This document shows positions 21,490 to 31,454 of a stretch of DNA of 64,000 nucleotides, piece by piece. The DNA is taken from positions 992,001 to 1,056,000 of the forward strand of contig JAHQIY010000016.1 of the NCBI GenBank assembly GCA_019054805.1, in the 5' to 3' direction. Both the position numbers and the translations under genes were made by a program. How positions within the stretch are numbered: the first letter of the stretch is position 1; each line of letters opens with the position of its first letter. This stretch comes from Brachionus manjavacas. Lineage: Eukaryota; Rotifera; Eurotatoria; Ploima; Brachionidae. The notes below the pieces were generated by a model that made no database searches, was not told where the DNA came from, and worked only from the letters and a program-made list of their open reading frames with translations.

Positions 21490-22483
21490 ATGTTTGGAAG
21501 CAATATTTTGGATAAAATGTCCCGAGCTTTTCTTAAAATGGAAAAACTTGGAAAAGAATATTTAAAAACACAATCAGAGGGTATTGATGACTATCAAGTT
21601 TTCATAAACAAATTTTAGTATTTTTATTTAAGCTTTTGGTTATCTAGAACAATGGGCTGACTTAAACAATAATTCTGGAATAAAGGTTTTTATTCTATTT
21701 TTTATTTTCCTATTTTTAAACCAAATTTTTTAAGGATGTGACCAAAGAATTTAAAAGTTTAGCGATCCAAATTGATAAAAGCTCAAATTCATGTGATGTT
21801 CTAATAAATATGACAAGAATGTTCAAAGATTATGACGATCAACTAAAACGGTTTAAAAAAAGAAATGTAATTTTTGCACAAAATTTAAAATTAAAATTTA
21901 ATTAAAGACTTTATTTAAGGAAAAGAGAAAAAGTTGCGACCAATTTTCAAAAGGTTTTTTTTTATTGTAAATAATTTCAATTTTGTTAATTTTTTTATTT
22001 TAGATTATAAGCTTGAAAAAGACATTGATGCTAGTAAATGTATAATATTTAAAACTAGAATTAAAAAATACACGGACTCAGTTCAGAAAAAACTTAAAAG
22101 CCAGAAGATTTTCCTCAACGCAATTAATGTAGATTTTTGTTCAAAATTTTGTTAAATAATTTAATTTTTAAATATCAAAGGAAATATTAGACCAATTGCC
22201 AGACATATCCGCCGAAGAAATAGACGATATAACCGAGATAGAGTATTTAAATCAAAAAAATATCATTAAGATATCCAAAAAGGCATCAGAGTTAATAAAT
22301 AAACAAAATGGCAATGAAAAATTTAAAATTAATTTATATCCGTCTTTAGAAAAATTTATCCAATACAGTCAAATACCACTAACACCTCCACCGTGTTATT
22401 CGGATAGTTTAATAGAAAACTCGAGTGATTTCTCATGGTCTTCTTATGCTCTATCATTAAGAAAAAATATATCAAATTTTTAA
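21490..22483 (+). CDS. Six-exon coiled-coil protein, possibly BAR-like; not recognised
   Basis: Exons 21490-21580, 21633-21685, 21735-21866, 21920-21953, 22004-22128 and 22181-22483 splice in frame to 245 residues, with introns of 49-53 nt. Residues 1-160 are almost wholly charged amphipathic helix (KMEKLGKEYL; MFKDYDDQLKRFKKRN; KKYTDSVQKKLKSQ), the pattern of a BAR or related three-helix coiled coil. An acidic stretch follows (SAEEIDDITEIEYL), then a short P-rich, serine-rich tail (PLTPPPCYSD). No signal peptide or membrane segment. The assignment to BAR proteins is inference from helix pattern only; another trafficking coiled coil is possible. It shares a 434-bp divergent promoter region with WASHC3. 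The regular intron sizes and consistent phases are the best evidence that it is a real gene. Confidence 0.7.
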
Positions 22484-22639
22484 ATAAATTTTCAAAAAAA
22501 AATTTAATTTTTTATTGACCCTTAGAAATGTATCATAAATATTTTATTTGTTGAATTATTCTTACTAATAGTGAAAGACATTTAAAAGTTTTATCTAAAT
22601 ACATTAATTTTTAATGAGGCAAAAAAATAACAACTTGGT

Positions 22640-22648
22640 CTATATATA
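22640..22648 (+). promoter_or_regulatory. TATA-box-like element
   Basis: CTATATATAAG lies about 40 bases before the ATG of secreted protein B, a suitable place for a TATA box with a very short 5' UTR. Confidence 0.4.
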
Positions 22649-22683
22649 AGCATTTGTTTAAGATAACTCTATAGATTGATAAC

Positions 22684-24437
22684 ATGATTCGCTTTGTTAT
22701 TTTTACATTTTTGTCCAGTTTGGTTATTATCGAAGCACGAAGGCCTGACTTTCTTAGTGATCTAAGATATTATAAAAGAATCTACTCTTCATTATTTGGA
22801 TCCCTGAATGACATGTCACCTGAACAGTTCAAAGTTTTACATAGATTAATAGATTTAGGAGTATTACCCACGAATATCCGTGAACCAGTTAATATTTTAA
22901 GAAATCTTCCAGCTAGAGTTGTTTATCCACATCCCCCTCGAAATATGCCACAACTTATTCCCATTGTTTCCACAATAATGGAACTGAACATGGAAGAAAT
23001 TAAAACCATACTTAAATTAAGATATCATGGAGCATTGGCCAACAATGTTTTAAGTACGGTTGCCAATCTTAATACGCTTACCAAAAAACAATTAGACATT
23101 ATTCAGAGTACTTTAAATACACAGCCAATTAATCAACCTATTGATTTATTGAAAAATTTTCAATTATTTTATTTTACAAATAGAGAAAAATTAAAATTGT
23201 TGTCCGAGTCTGGAGACATACCTGATATTGTTAAATATGTGGATAGATTAAAACCTTTTGGTTTTGGTCATATTAATAGAATAATAAAAGACTTTAAATT
23301 AGACAAAATTGTCGACGAGAAATTTACTTCACAGCATTCGACAGAAAGCTCATCAACTAAAACATCCGAACAAGAAATCACAAAATCTGATTTAAATTTT
23401 ATTTCGGAAACTGAATCGAAAGAAACAACTTTATCTATTTCGAGCATTGATCCTCAAAATTCAGGTATCATTATAAATTCTTTTTAAGTAACCAAAAAAT
23501 AAAATTTTAAAAAGGTTTTTTAATAAATGAAAATACTAAACCACTAACTAGTAGTTTGCCAACAACAATGTTTTCTCAATTAGAAGAGAATTCAAAAGAT
23601 TCAACAGTAGAAACTTTTTCTGAAGAACCTTCAAAAAATGAGATGATTGAATCAATGACTACTGAAAATCGAGAAGACAATTTAACAACTGGATTTAATC
23701 CATTTGAAATGGGTCCAACGACGGAAATTTTAGAAGTGCCTAATGAAAAAATTTACCCTCTATTAAATATAAAGGTTAAAACTGAGGCAACTGATGCACA
23801 TACAGAAATGGATAGCCTAGTTATAAAGAACAATCAAAATGAATCATTATTCAATAATTCTTTGGGTTCAAATTTTGAAATTTCGACAGCGAAATACACA
23901 GATGAAAAATATGCATTGAAAAATTCAGATAATTTTGAAGTATTAAATGAAAACTTTACTGAAAAACCTGTATTTCCAATAGTCAATCAATACCAATTCA
24001 CCAAAGATTCAATGAATAAAGAAAAAAATTTAGGAATTAGTCAAACACTGGAGTCAACAGTACCATTAGAAATTGTTGATCAAAAAGACGAACGGATTGC
24101 TTCAAAATTTTTGAAACGCGACATAAGCTCAAAAAAAGTTAAACTAGCTCCGGGAATTCAGGCACTTGGTCATTTCCCTTTTCAGCCTGAAAATCCCAAT
24201 CATGTTATACAAACCCCGAATGAAACATTTTATTTTAATAATAAAATTGTTAATGATAATAACAAGCCACCCATCACAATAACAGAATCTAATTCTAAAA
24301 CTGATACAAAATTTGAAAACGGATGTATGGTCTCAACTACAGTTACGACAACAATTACCCGAACATTTTCCCAAATTTCAATAAGTCAAGAATGCATTAT
24401 CCCTGATTTTAATAAAAAAGAAAACTTTAGACTTTAA
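22684..24437 (+). CDS. Secreted helical-repeat protein B, paralogue of protein A
   Basis: Exons 22684-23464 and 23515-24437 (50-nt intron, TCA-G|GT junction) give about 567 residues. A signal peptide (FVIFTFLSSLVII) is followed by about 200 residues of the same helical repeats as protein A (DMSPEQFKVLHRLIDLG; IMELNMEEIKTILKLRYHG). A long low-complexity region rich in S, T, E, N and K (residues about 215-510) comes next. The tail NGC-x22-CIIP matches the C-x22-C tail of protein A exactly in spacing. The S/T-rich linker, a likely O-glycosylation region, is absent from A. The two genes flank the PIAS-like/WASHC3/coiled-coil block, in the same direction. The function is unknown; an extracellular matrix, cuticle-like or venom/glue-like role would be guesswork. 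Confidence 0.75.
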
Positions 24438-24610
24438 TCTTTTTAGGATAATATTTTTAATTTTAATTTTCTAAGATAACAATAAAATAAACTACTAAAT
24501 TGAAGAAACGAAAATTTAAATCTTTTAAATATAAAAATTGAGACAATAGGAAAAAATTTAAAGTCATTTAGAAAGAGAAAAATATAATTGATTATAAATT
24601 CCTATTTTTT

Positions 24611-25415
24611 ATGTCTAGCACTGAATCAGTAATTCCCAATTTCAATGAAGAGGACACAATGCTTGATATAGACCAAGAAGATGTAGAACCATTAAAAAAA
24701 CGTGGTAAAGGGATTTTATATCAAGAGGTAGCAATCATTAAGTTGACTGAATTTATTAAGCAAAAAGATGCTATAATGAACAAGCAAGGATTCATTAATA
24801 AATTCAGCCACGATACCAACTTATGGAAATACCAATACAAGCGCAAACGAATTGACACTGTTTGCTATTATTTCCTCTGTTCGCCACCATTGTCGAGCTG
24901 CGGTTCAATGGCTTATTATCACCTTATTTCTGATGAGGAAGTATGTTTATTCATCAGTGATGATAAACATGAGCACAAGGACAAATCTGAAAGAGGTATA
25001 CTAACAGAAATAAAAGAGCAGATCAAGCGCTACTTCGAAATGAAACTCCAAAGGCCATACTTCAAATCAACGAGACCAATCTATGCTCCGATGATTGGAA
25101 AAAAAGTAAATGCAATTGTAGAGAATTTGCTAAACAACTGCATTCATGTCCTTGGCCTTGCATACCGTTACAAGCTTCGCATTATCCCAGAAGAAGCTAA
25201 AACAATTTAAATCGGTCAGAGACGCAAAAGAGGCAGACCAAAAAAACAAAAAGCAGCTTCGTTTTACCAAAATGATTGTCATTTTAGCAGTTCATAAAAT
25301 GAATCCAATCTCGAGCAAGCAGTTGTCGAACAAGAGCCTCCTAGCGATTCAGTCATTGAGAAGCTACAGTCGAAGCTACAGAGGATTTACCAAGAAAACG
25401 AGGAATACCAAAGAA
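24611..25415 (+). pseudogene. SWIM/AT-hook mobile-element gene, copy 1, transposase core deleted
   Basis: The open part (24611-25210, 199 codons) starts MSSTESVIPNF and contains KKRGKGILYQ, a WKYQYKRK...CYYFLC...C zinc-finger-like block (FLYWCH/WRKY-like, as in MULE elements), KHEHKDKSERGI, and near the end CIHVLGLAYRYKLRIIPEEA. The last part is the end of a SWIM zinc finger, but the CxC half is lost. In the same frame after the TAA at 25208 the AT-hook tail continues (GQRRKRGRPKKQKA), with more stops. Copy 2 at 33.5 kb reads through at that point with a proline codon. The DDE transposase region expected between the zinc finger and SWIM is absent in both copies. Decayed or truncated mobile gene; expression of the 199-residue part is possible. 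Confidence 0.7.
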
Positions 25416-25430
25416 ATTAACAACTCAGGT

Positions 25431-25735
25431 AAAAAAATCAAAAAAAATTAATCGTTTTTATTGTTTTATAATTTTTTAATATTTTGTCATTTAAATAAAT
25501 ATTTTCGTCACTAAAATTAGTTTTTTTTGTCTACAAATAAGGTTTAATTTTGTCAGTGAAAAATTATTAAAAAGTCATCTCAATAAATAAATTTGTCAGT
25601 AGTTTAGTTTTTTTGTCAGAATAATTAGTTTTTAAAAGTCAGCTAAAACAAATTAAATTATTCACCACTTTTAGTTATTTCAGTCATCTTAAAAAAATTT
25701 ATTTTGTCATCCCAAAAAATATAAGCCATTGATTG
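25431..25735 (+). repeat. Subterminal GTCA repeats of the SWIM element
   Basis: About ten copies of TTTGTCA/AAGTCAT-like words are scattered here, ending in AATATAAGCCATT. A matching array with the same end word follows copy 2 (34.76-34.98 kb). They look like the 3' subterminal region of one transposon family. Confidence 0.55.
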
Positions 25736-25914
25736 AAATGGCAAATAAAAAAAAAATTTATTTGTTTTAATAATAGAAAAATTCAGATTTGTTTAAAAAA
25801 AACAATTCGAAATATTAAGATAATATTTTAAAAATGAATTATATACTTTTGGTAAAGATTTATCAAAAAACAAAAATTTATGTATATTTATTTATAGTTT
25901 TCGCATCTTCTTCC

Positions 25915-26283
25915 TATTAAGAACTGACTCTCTTAAACTAAATATACCCCCTCCAATACTATGCACCAAGAGGCCTTCAATAAACTTAAACTACTAACAA
26001 TTTCAAATCGCATTTTTGAGTGTAGTGAGAAATAAGTCAGCCAGGATTGAGTCATTATGTTCCACTGGTAGTCAGACTGGTAGAAGAATATAGAGAATTA
26101 TTCAACTCCAATGTGTAATTGCTTCCTTGGCTTGACTTTTTTTCTTTTTTTCATCACTTTTATTTTCCTTTTTATTTATTTTCTATTTTATTTCATATTA
26201 TTTAAGTTTATTTTAATTTACTTTATTTTTTTAAATACTCTGAAGGATCATTAGATCGGTAAGATAAACAAATAAATAAATAA
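25915..26283 (+). mobile_element. LINE 3' remnant (Jockey-type family)
   Basis: Around 25950-26130 the forward strand encodes a damaged copy of the ORF2 C-terminus (HQEAFNKLKLLTISNRIFE, then CNCFL) seen on the other strand at 27.1-27.4 kb. It ends with CTGAAGGATCATTAGATCGG and an (AAAT)n tail. Stops and frameshifts make it non-functional. Confidence 0.75.
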
Positions 26284-26698
26284 AATTACTTAGTATTGTT
26301 TCTAACCAAGAGAAATGTGCAAGATAAAACTTTGTTGCAATTACCAAGTTTTGTTAAAAATATAATTTTTAGAAATTTAGTACTAAATAAAACTTATAGT
26401 ATCAATTTAGTTTAAAAAAGTTACTACAAGATTTATTAGGGACAAAATATTAAAAAAAACTTTTATTCAATTTTGAACCGCGGGAATTTATTCTGCTTAA
26501 AGAATTGAATAAAAGTTTCTGTATGATTTAGGTTTTGATCCATTCTTAAAATAATAACAATATTAAATAAAAAGAATAAGCTTCGACCGGTTTATCTGGA
26601 ACTAGAATGAAAACTAATGATTTGCTTTAAGAACTGTCACTATTTTTTATATTGTGTCAATTAAGAGTCTAATGGCTACTATTTTAGGGACTGACAAA

Positions 26699-29195
26699 AT
26701 TAAATTATTTATTTTATTTATTTATTTGTTTTCTGTACCGAGCTAGAGCTCCTTCAGAATAAATAAAAAAAAAAAAAATAAAATAAAAAAAAATAAAAAA
26801 AAATAAAATAAAAATAAAGGAAAATAAGCTAAATAAATTAAAGTTAAGAAGACATGAATTGTTATAGTATAGACTAATTTATATTATTTAATTATTTATT
26901 TGTTTTCTGTACCGAGCTAGAGCTCCTTCAGAATAAGTTAAAAATAAAATAAAAAAATAAAATAAAAATAAAATTAAAGTTAATAAAATTAAATAAAAAA
27001 AAAAGAATCAAAATAGAGTAAATAAGCTAAAAAAATGAAAGTTGAAAAGACATAAATTGGAAAAGATTGTTACATGTGGCACATGTTTCAAGTTTCTAGT
27101 TCAAGTAAATAGTTCAAGTTTCAGGATAAAAAGAAGAAATTGTAAGGTAGCAATTACACAATGGAGTTGGGTATTCAATACATCTTGATTCGAAACCTTC
27201 TTTGTATTCTTTCACCAGTCTTCCAACCAATGGAATAGAATGACTCAGTCCTGTCCCAACATATTTCTCACTCAACTCAAAAAGACGATTCGAGACTGTT
27301 AGTAATTTTAGTTTATTAAAAGCTTCATGTTGCACGATGTTGGAGGGAGTATCATATTTTAACTTAAGGATAGATCTTACTGCTGTATTCTGAATTGCTT
27401 GTAGTTTTTTGATTTTATTTTCTGAAAATGAATTCAAGCAAGGAAAAGAATAGTCTAAAATCGATCCGACTAAAGATTTATAGTTACATTATAAATCTTT
27501 ATTTCTAGTGTGTTTTGATTGAGACCCCATTTTTTGTTTGACAATATCTTAATAATATTTAGCTATTTGTTGCAGCGTTCTTTAATTTTGTCTACCAGTA
27601 TATTAAAGTTTAACTTAGAATCAAATTTAATACCAAGAAACTTGATTTCTTTTTGGCTCACTATTCTGTTTCCATAGATTTTTAAGTTAAGATTATCACC
27701 CTCTTTTTTGTACCTAGAAAAGACTACTGAACATGACTTTACAACTGATATCTTCATTTTCCATTTAATAAGCCATTGATCTAGTTCGTTAGTGTATTTA
27801 TTTATCTTATTTTCTAGGTTCCCCTTTTTGTTATAAATAAAGAATGTAACTAGATCATCTGCGAAAAGCAGAGAGTATTCATTATTTGTTTTGTTTCTTT
27901 TCGGGATGTCATTAATATATATACTAAATAAAAGAGGACTAATTACTGAGCCTCGAGGAACACCTGCAGTTATTTTATATTCTTGGCTCAGATTATCATT
28001 CGCATTTACCTTGAATGTCCTACTATCTAAAAAGGATCTAATCCAGTTAGTCAAGTAATGAGGTGGATTCATTTTAATCAGTTTAAAAAGTAGACCTTCA
28101 TGCCAAACCCTATCAAAGGCTTTAGAAATATCAAAAAAAAGGCTGCAAACTCTTTTTTTTCTATTAAATGATTCCACAATTTTTTGAATTAAAAGGAAAA
28201 GATTATCTGATGTTCGCCGGTGTTTCCTAAATCTAGATTGCTCCTGGATAAGGAGTGAATTTTTTTCCAAATAATTGTATAATCTTGAAAATACTATGCG
28301 TTCCAGGAGCTTTCCTAAACAACTCGTTATACTACTATAATTTAAAGGATCTTGTAAAGAAGAGGCTTTTTTTTGAATCATCGTAATGTTCGATGTTTTC
28401 CATGCTTTAGGGACTCTACCTTCTCGAAGAGATAAATTAAAAAGTTCTATAATATCTATTAATGAATTTCTAGGTAAGTTTTTTAACATTAGATTATGAA
28501 TTTGGTCAGGTCCTGATGCCGCTTCATTTTTCAATCTTTTTAAAGCCATAATTAATTAATTTAAGCAAATTGGATCATTTAAATTAGACTGATCATAATT
28601 TTTAAAGAATTCAGAGTTAGAACTAAGTATTTCGAAATCTTAATCAAGATCTATAAAATCAGAATTAGGACTAAAAATAGAAGATAGGAGTTCTCCAAAG
28701 CATTTTCCCTTTTCTTCATTAGTTTTGAATTCATTTAAAAACAAATTTGGGATTAAATTTGATCCTTTTTTGATCTAAATTTATTTATTTTTTTCCAGGA
28801 TGGTCTACTTGTCAGTGGATTTTATCCCATTTTCTCAATAAAATCAAACCAATTTTGATTCCAGAATTTTTTTAAAGAGGCCTTTAACTCAAATGTAAGT
28901 TGATTAAATATTTTCTTGAGATTTTGACAGCGAGTTTTTTGAAAATTTCTTCTTACTTTCCTGCGTTCTTTTATCAGAATAACAATGTTCGGAGGAAGAC
29001 TGGTTTTATAGATTTTCTGAGAATGATTAGGAATGCTTTTATGTGAAGTTGAAATAATTTTTTCTGTAATTTTATCATATAGTTGATCTATTGTGAGGAA
29101 ACTTTCAGTGATTTTCACTTTTTGAGAATTTAAAATCTCGCTGAATAATTGCCAGTTTGCTTTCTTATAGTTAAACTTTTTAGCTGCTGATTTCT
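26699..29195 (-). mobile_element. 5'-truncated, decayed Jockey-type LINE
   Basis: The reverse strand runs from the end of the endonuclease linker (29118-28822), through a reverse transcriptase (28549-27563: GPDQIHNLMLKNL, FFDISKAFDRVWH, AGVPRGSVISPLLFSIYIND, LLFADDLV), to the ORF2 C-terminus (27437-27114). Stops and frameshifts separate the parts, and the endonuclease and ORF1 are missing. The 3' end (AGGAGCTCTAGCTCGGTACA, then (AAAT)n) occurs twice, at 26699-26760 and 26880-26935, so a second 3' end is duplicated in tandem. The catalytic FADD is intact but the ORF is not. Confidence 0.9.
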
Positions 29196-29199
29196 TTCT

Positions 29200-29567
29200 A
29201 ATTGATAGCCCATATTGACCGAATTTTTAAATATCTACCGTCGGTTTTGGTTTGTTTTGTTGAGCGACATTGCCAACACACAACTTTCAACGGTTTTTTA
29301 AATCACGTGATGACGCTATTAATTAAATCTTGGTTTTTAGAATTTACTGACAATTATTATATTTATCGGACTAAATTAATTAAAAAAGGATAAATTAAAA
29401 TACTAATTGACAAAACTCGTAATTTTAAGACTAATTAATAGAATTCATGACTAATTTGTGAAAATGAAGACTATTTGAAAAAATTGATAATGACAAATTA
29501 ATTATTTTTATTCGGACTAAGTAATATCCTCTGACTGACTAAATGTTTAAAAAGGACTAACAAAATG
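29200..29567 (+). repeat. Probable 5' subterminal region of SWIM element copy 2
   Basis: GACTAA and GACAAA words recur (for example around 29371, 29431, 29449, 29516 and 29537-29560), in the opposite sense to the GTCA words after the SWIM genes. This fits inverted subterminal repeats. The LINE inserted at 29579 separates it from the rest of the element, which resumes at 33497. Confidence 0.45.
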
Positions 29568-29572
29568 TGAAG

Positions 29573-30598
29573 TTACTTTTTTGTAAAAAGGTTAAAACGT
29601 GCTTTATTTTCTGGATTGTTGTGTTTTTTAAGACGATTTTTTGCTCTATGTTTTTCATCAATTAATTCCAGAATATAGTATGGCAATGTTTTTTTAAAAT
29701 TTCTAGTTTTAAAGGTAGGAATTGAATTTGTCGCAGCATAAACAAGGCTTTCCGTTATAAACTGGTTAAATTTTTCTAAATTATTTTTAATTTCATTTGG
29801 GACTTCTTTTGGTAGAAGCCCTCTAAACTTATCCCACTCGGCCTTATTAAGATCCAACTTTTTTAAATTATAAATATCTTTTTCATATAAATCAAATTTA
29901 AATTTGAGTTTTAGTAAAACAGGATAGTGGTCACTGCCCATATCATGTTTTTTTAGACTTGAAAATTCAACTTTTTTGCTGTAAAAAGAAGGTGAAGCAA
30001 TAAAAAGATCTAAAATATCCTCTTTTTGTGTTGTAAAATGACAGTGAGTTGGAGATTTATCATTTAAAACACAAAAATTACTATTTAATAAGATTTTGTC
30101 TAAAAAAAAACCATTTGGGTTTTTTTCTACGCAATTTAGTGCTTTACTTTTGGAATTTAAATCACCTGCTAAAACAAAATCTACTTTACTTTCATACAAT
30201 TTTTCGAAAAATTCTTTTTTTGGTTCGATGTTTGGAGGGTTGTAGTACGAAAAAACTAAAAAATTTGAGTTTTTTAAGTTAATTTTTAGACATAGTAACT
30301 CTAATTCGAACGAATCATATTCTTTTTCTAGACAATAGTTGACATTTTCCTTAATTAAAAAAGCTACCCCTCCACCTTGGCCATTCTTTCTTTCTTTATG
30401 TTCGATTTTATACCCTTCAAGTTTATGAATAGCAAAAAGTTTTCTAAATGATACATCATTACATTTTGTTTCATTAATTGCTACTAATTCAGGCGAGTAA
30501 AGTTCTAAAAAAGATAAAAATTCACATATTTTGTTATTTATAGAGTTAGGATTCCAATGTAAAAACTTAAAACAATTCTCATCTTTTTCTTTATCCAT
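29573..30598 (-). CDS. LINE ORF2 N-terminal part: APE-type endonuclease
   Basis: The 341-residue frame has the exonuclease-endonuclease-phosphatase motifs in order: LHWNPNSINNK, a glutamate in AINETKC, GQGGGVAFL, YYNPP, AGDLNSK, and SDHYP near residue 220. The family nicks target DNA so that reverse transcription can prime there. Its start overlaps the ORF1 stop (ATGGATAA at 30591-30598), typical of LINE ORF1/ORF2 coupling. The stop at 29573-29575 is supplied by the target-site duplication, because the 5' inversion cut ORF2 here; the reverse transcriptase that should follow is on the other strand at 31455. Confidence 0.88.
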   Translation of the reverse strand: MDKEKDENCFKFLHWNPNSINNKICEFLSFLELYSPELVAINETKCNDVSFRKLFAIHKLEGYKIEHKERKNGQGGGVAFLIKENVNYCLEKEYDSFELELLCLKINLKNSNFLVFSYYNPPNIEPKKEFFEKLYESKVDFVLAGDLNSKSKALNCVEKNPNGFFLDKILLNSNFCVLNDKSPTHCHFTTQKEDILDLFIASPSFYSKKVEFSSLKKHDMGSDHYPVLLKLKFKFDLYEKDIYNLKKLDLNKAEWDKFRGLLPKEVPNEIKNNLEKFNQFITESLVYAATNSIPTFKTRNFKKTLPYYILELIDEKHRAKNRLKKHNNPENKARFNLFTKK

Positions 30599-31415
30599 TA
30601 ATTACATTATTTAATGATTGATTTCCCCATAGCTTAGAGCAGTACCCCGAAAAAACATCTAAAGAAAAATTACCTAATTTATGATGAGTAAATCGTTCAT
30701 GAATTTTTTGAGCAAATAATTGTTTGTTCGCTTTGTTAGATGGAGTTACCATTCTTATAACATCTGTGACAAAATGACCTACTATTACATTATTACTTTC
30801 CATTATTTTGTTAAACTCGTTCACTTTATTATTCAGCTGCACTATTTTGTTGCTTAAATCACTCACTGTTCCGCTTAGTTCAGCTACTTTCGTCTGAAGT
30901 TCCTCAACCTTATATAACCGTTTATCAATTGACTCTACTGTATTTTTCATTTCCAGCAATTTAACTATGTTTTGGCCCATTTCACGCATACAGCTATCGT
31001 TATTATTTGAAGGCTTGGCTACATACACTGCATTTGAGTACATTGCACTCTCATTTCGATAAAATCCGCTTGGCGCGTCTTGTGAGTTTGAAGCTTGTTT
31101 ATTATTATTAATGTTATTGACCAATTGAGCGAATGATCTCTTAACAGCGTCTTTATAACTAGGACATCCTCTGTAATAAGCAGAATGTTTTCCACCACAG
31201 TTTACACATTCGAGTTGACTTGTACACTCGCCCGTATGAGCTTGTTTTTTACATTTAGCGCATGATTTGTTCAATTCTTTACAGCTGAGAATTGTATGGT
31301 TGAATTTATGACAGTTAAGGCATCTTTTCGGTGGTTTTTCACATTCTTTAACTGGATATTTTGTGTATCCCAACCCCATCCAGCCGCTCGTGACTATTTC
31401 TTCAAATACACTCAC
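30591..31415 (-). CDS. LINE ORF1 (Gag-like) with three zinc knuckles, 5'-truncated
   Basis: Open from the inversion junction (about 31445) to 30591. Three CCHC-type knuckles lie near the present N-terminus: CLNCHKFNHTILSC, CAKCKKQAHTGEC and CVNCGGKHSAYYRGC. A coiled coil follows (EELQTKVAELSGTVSDLSNK). Such proteins coat LINE RNA and chaperone it. The natural start is missing, as insertion stopped inside ORF1; the annotated start is only the first in-frame GTG. Confidence 0.85.
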   Translation of the reverse strand: MSVFEEIVTSGWMGLGYTKYPVKECEKPPKRCLNCHKFNHTILSCKELNKSCAKCKKQAHTGECTSQLECVNCGGKHSAYYRGCPSYKDAVKRSFAQLVNNINNNKQASNSQDAPSGFYRNESAMYSNAVYVAKPSNNNDSCMREMGQNIVKLLEMKNTVESIDKRLYKVEELQTKVAELSGTVSDLSNKIVQLNNKVNEFNKIMESNNVIVGHFVTDVIRMVTPSNKANKQLFAQKIHERFTHHKLGNFSLDVFSGYCSKLWGNQSLNNVING

Positions 31416-31454
31416 ATCATCTAAAATAATCTTGCAAACTTTTATTTAATAATC

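Noticed and set aside
25431..25735. GTCA-rich array considered as a CRISPR-like or satellite repeat
   Set aside because: Units are short, irregularly spaced and differ; the same array follows the other SWIM copy, so transposon subterminal repeats explain it better.
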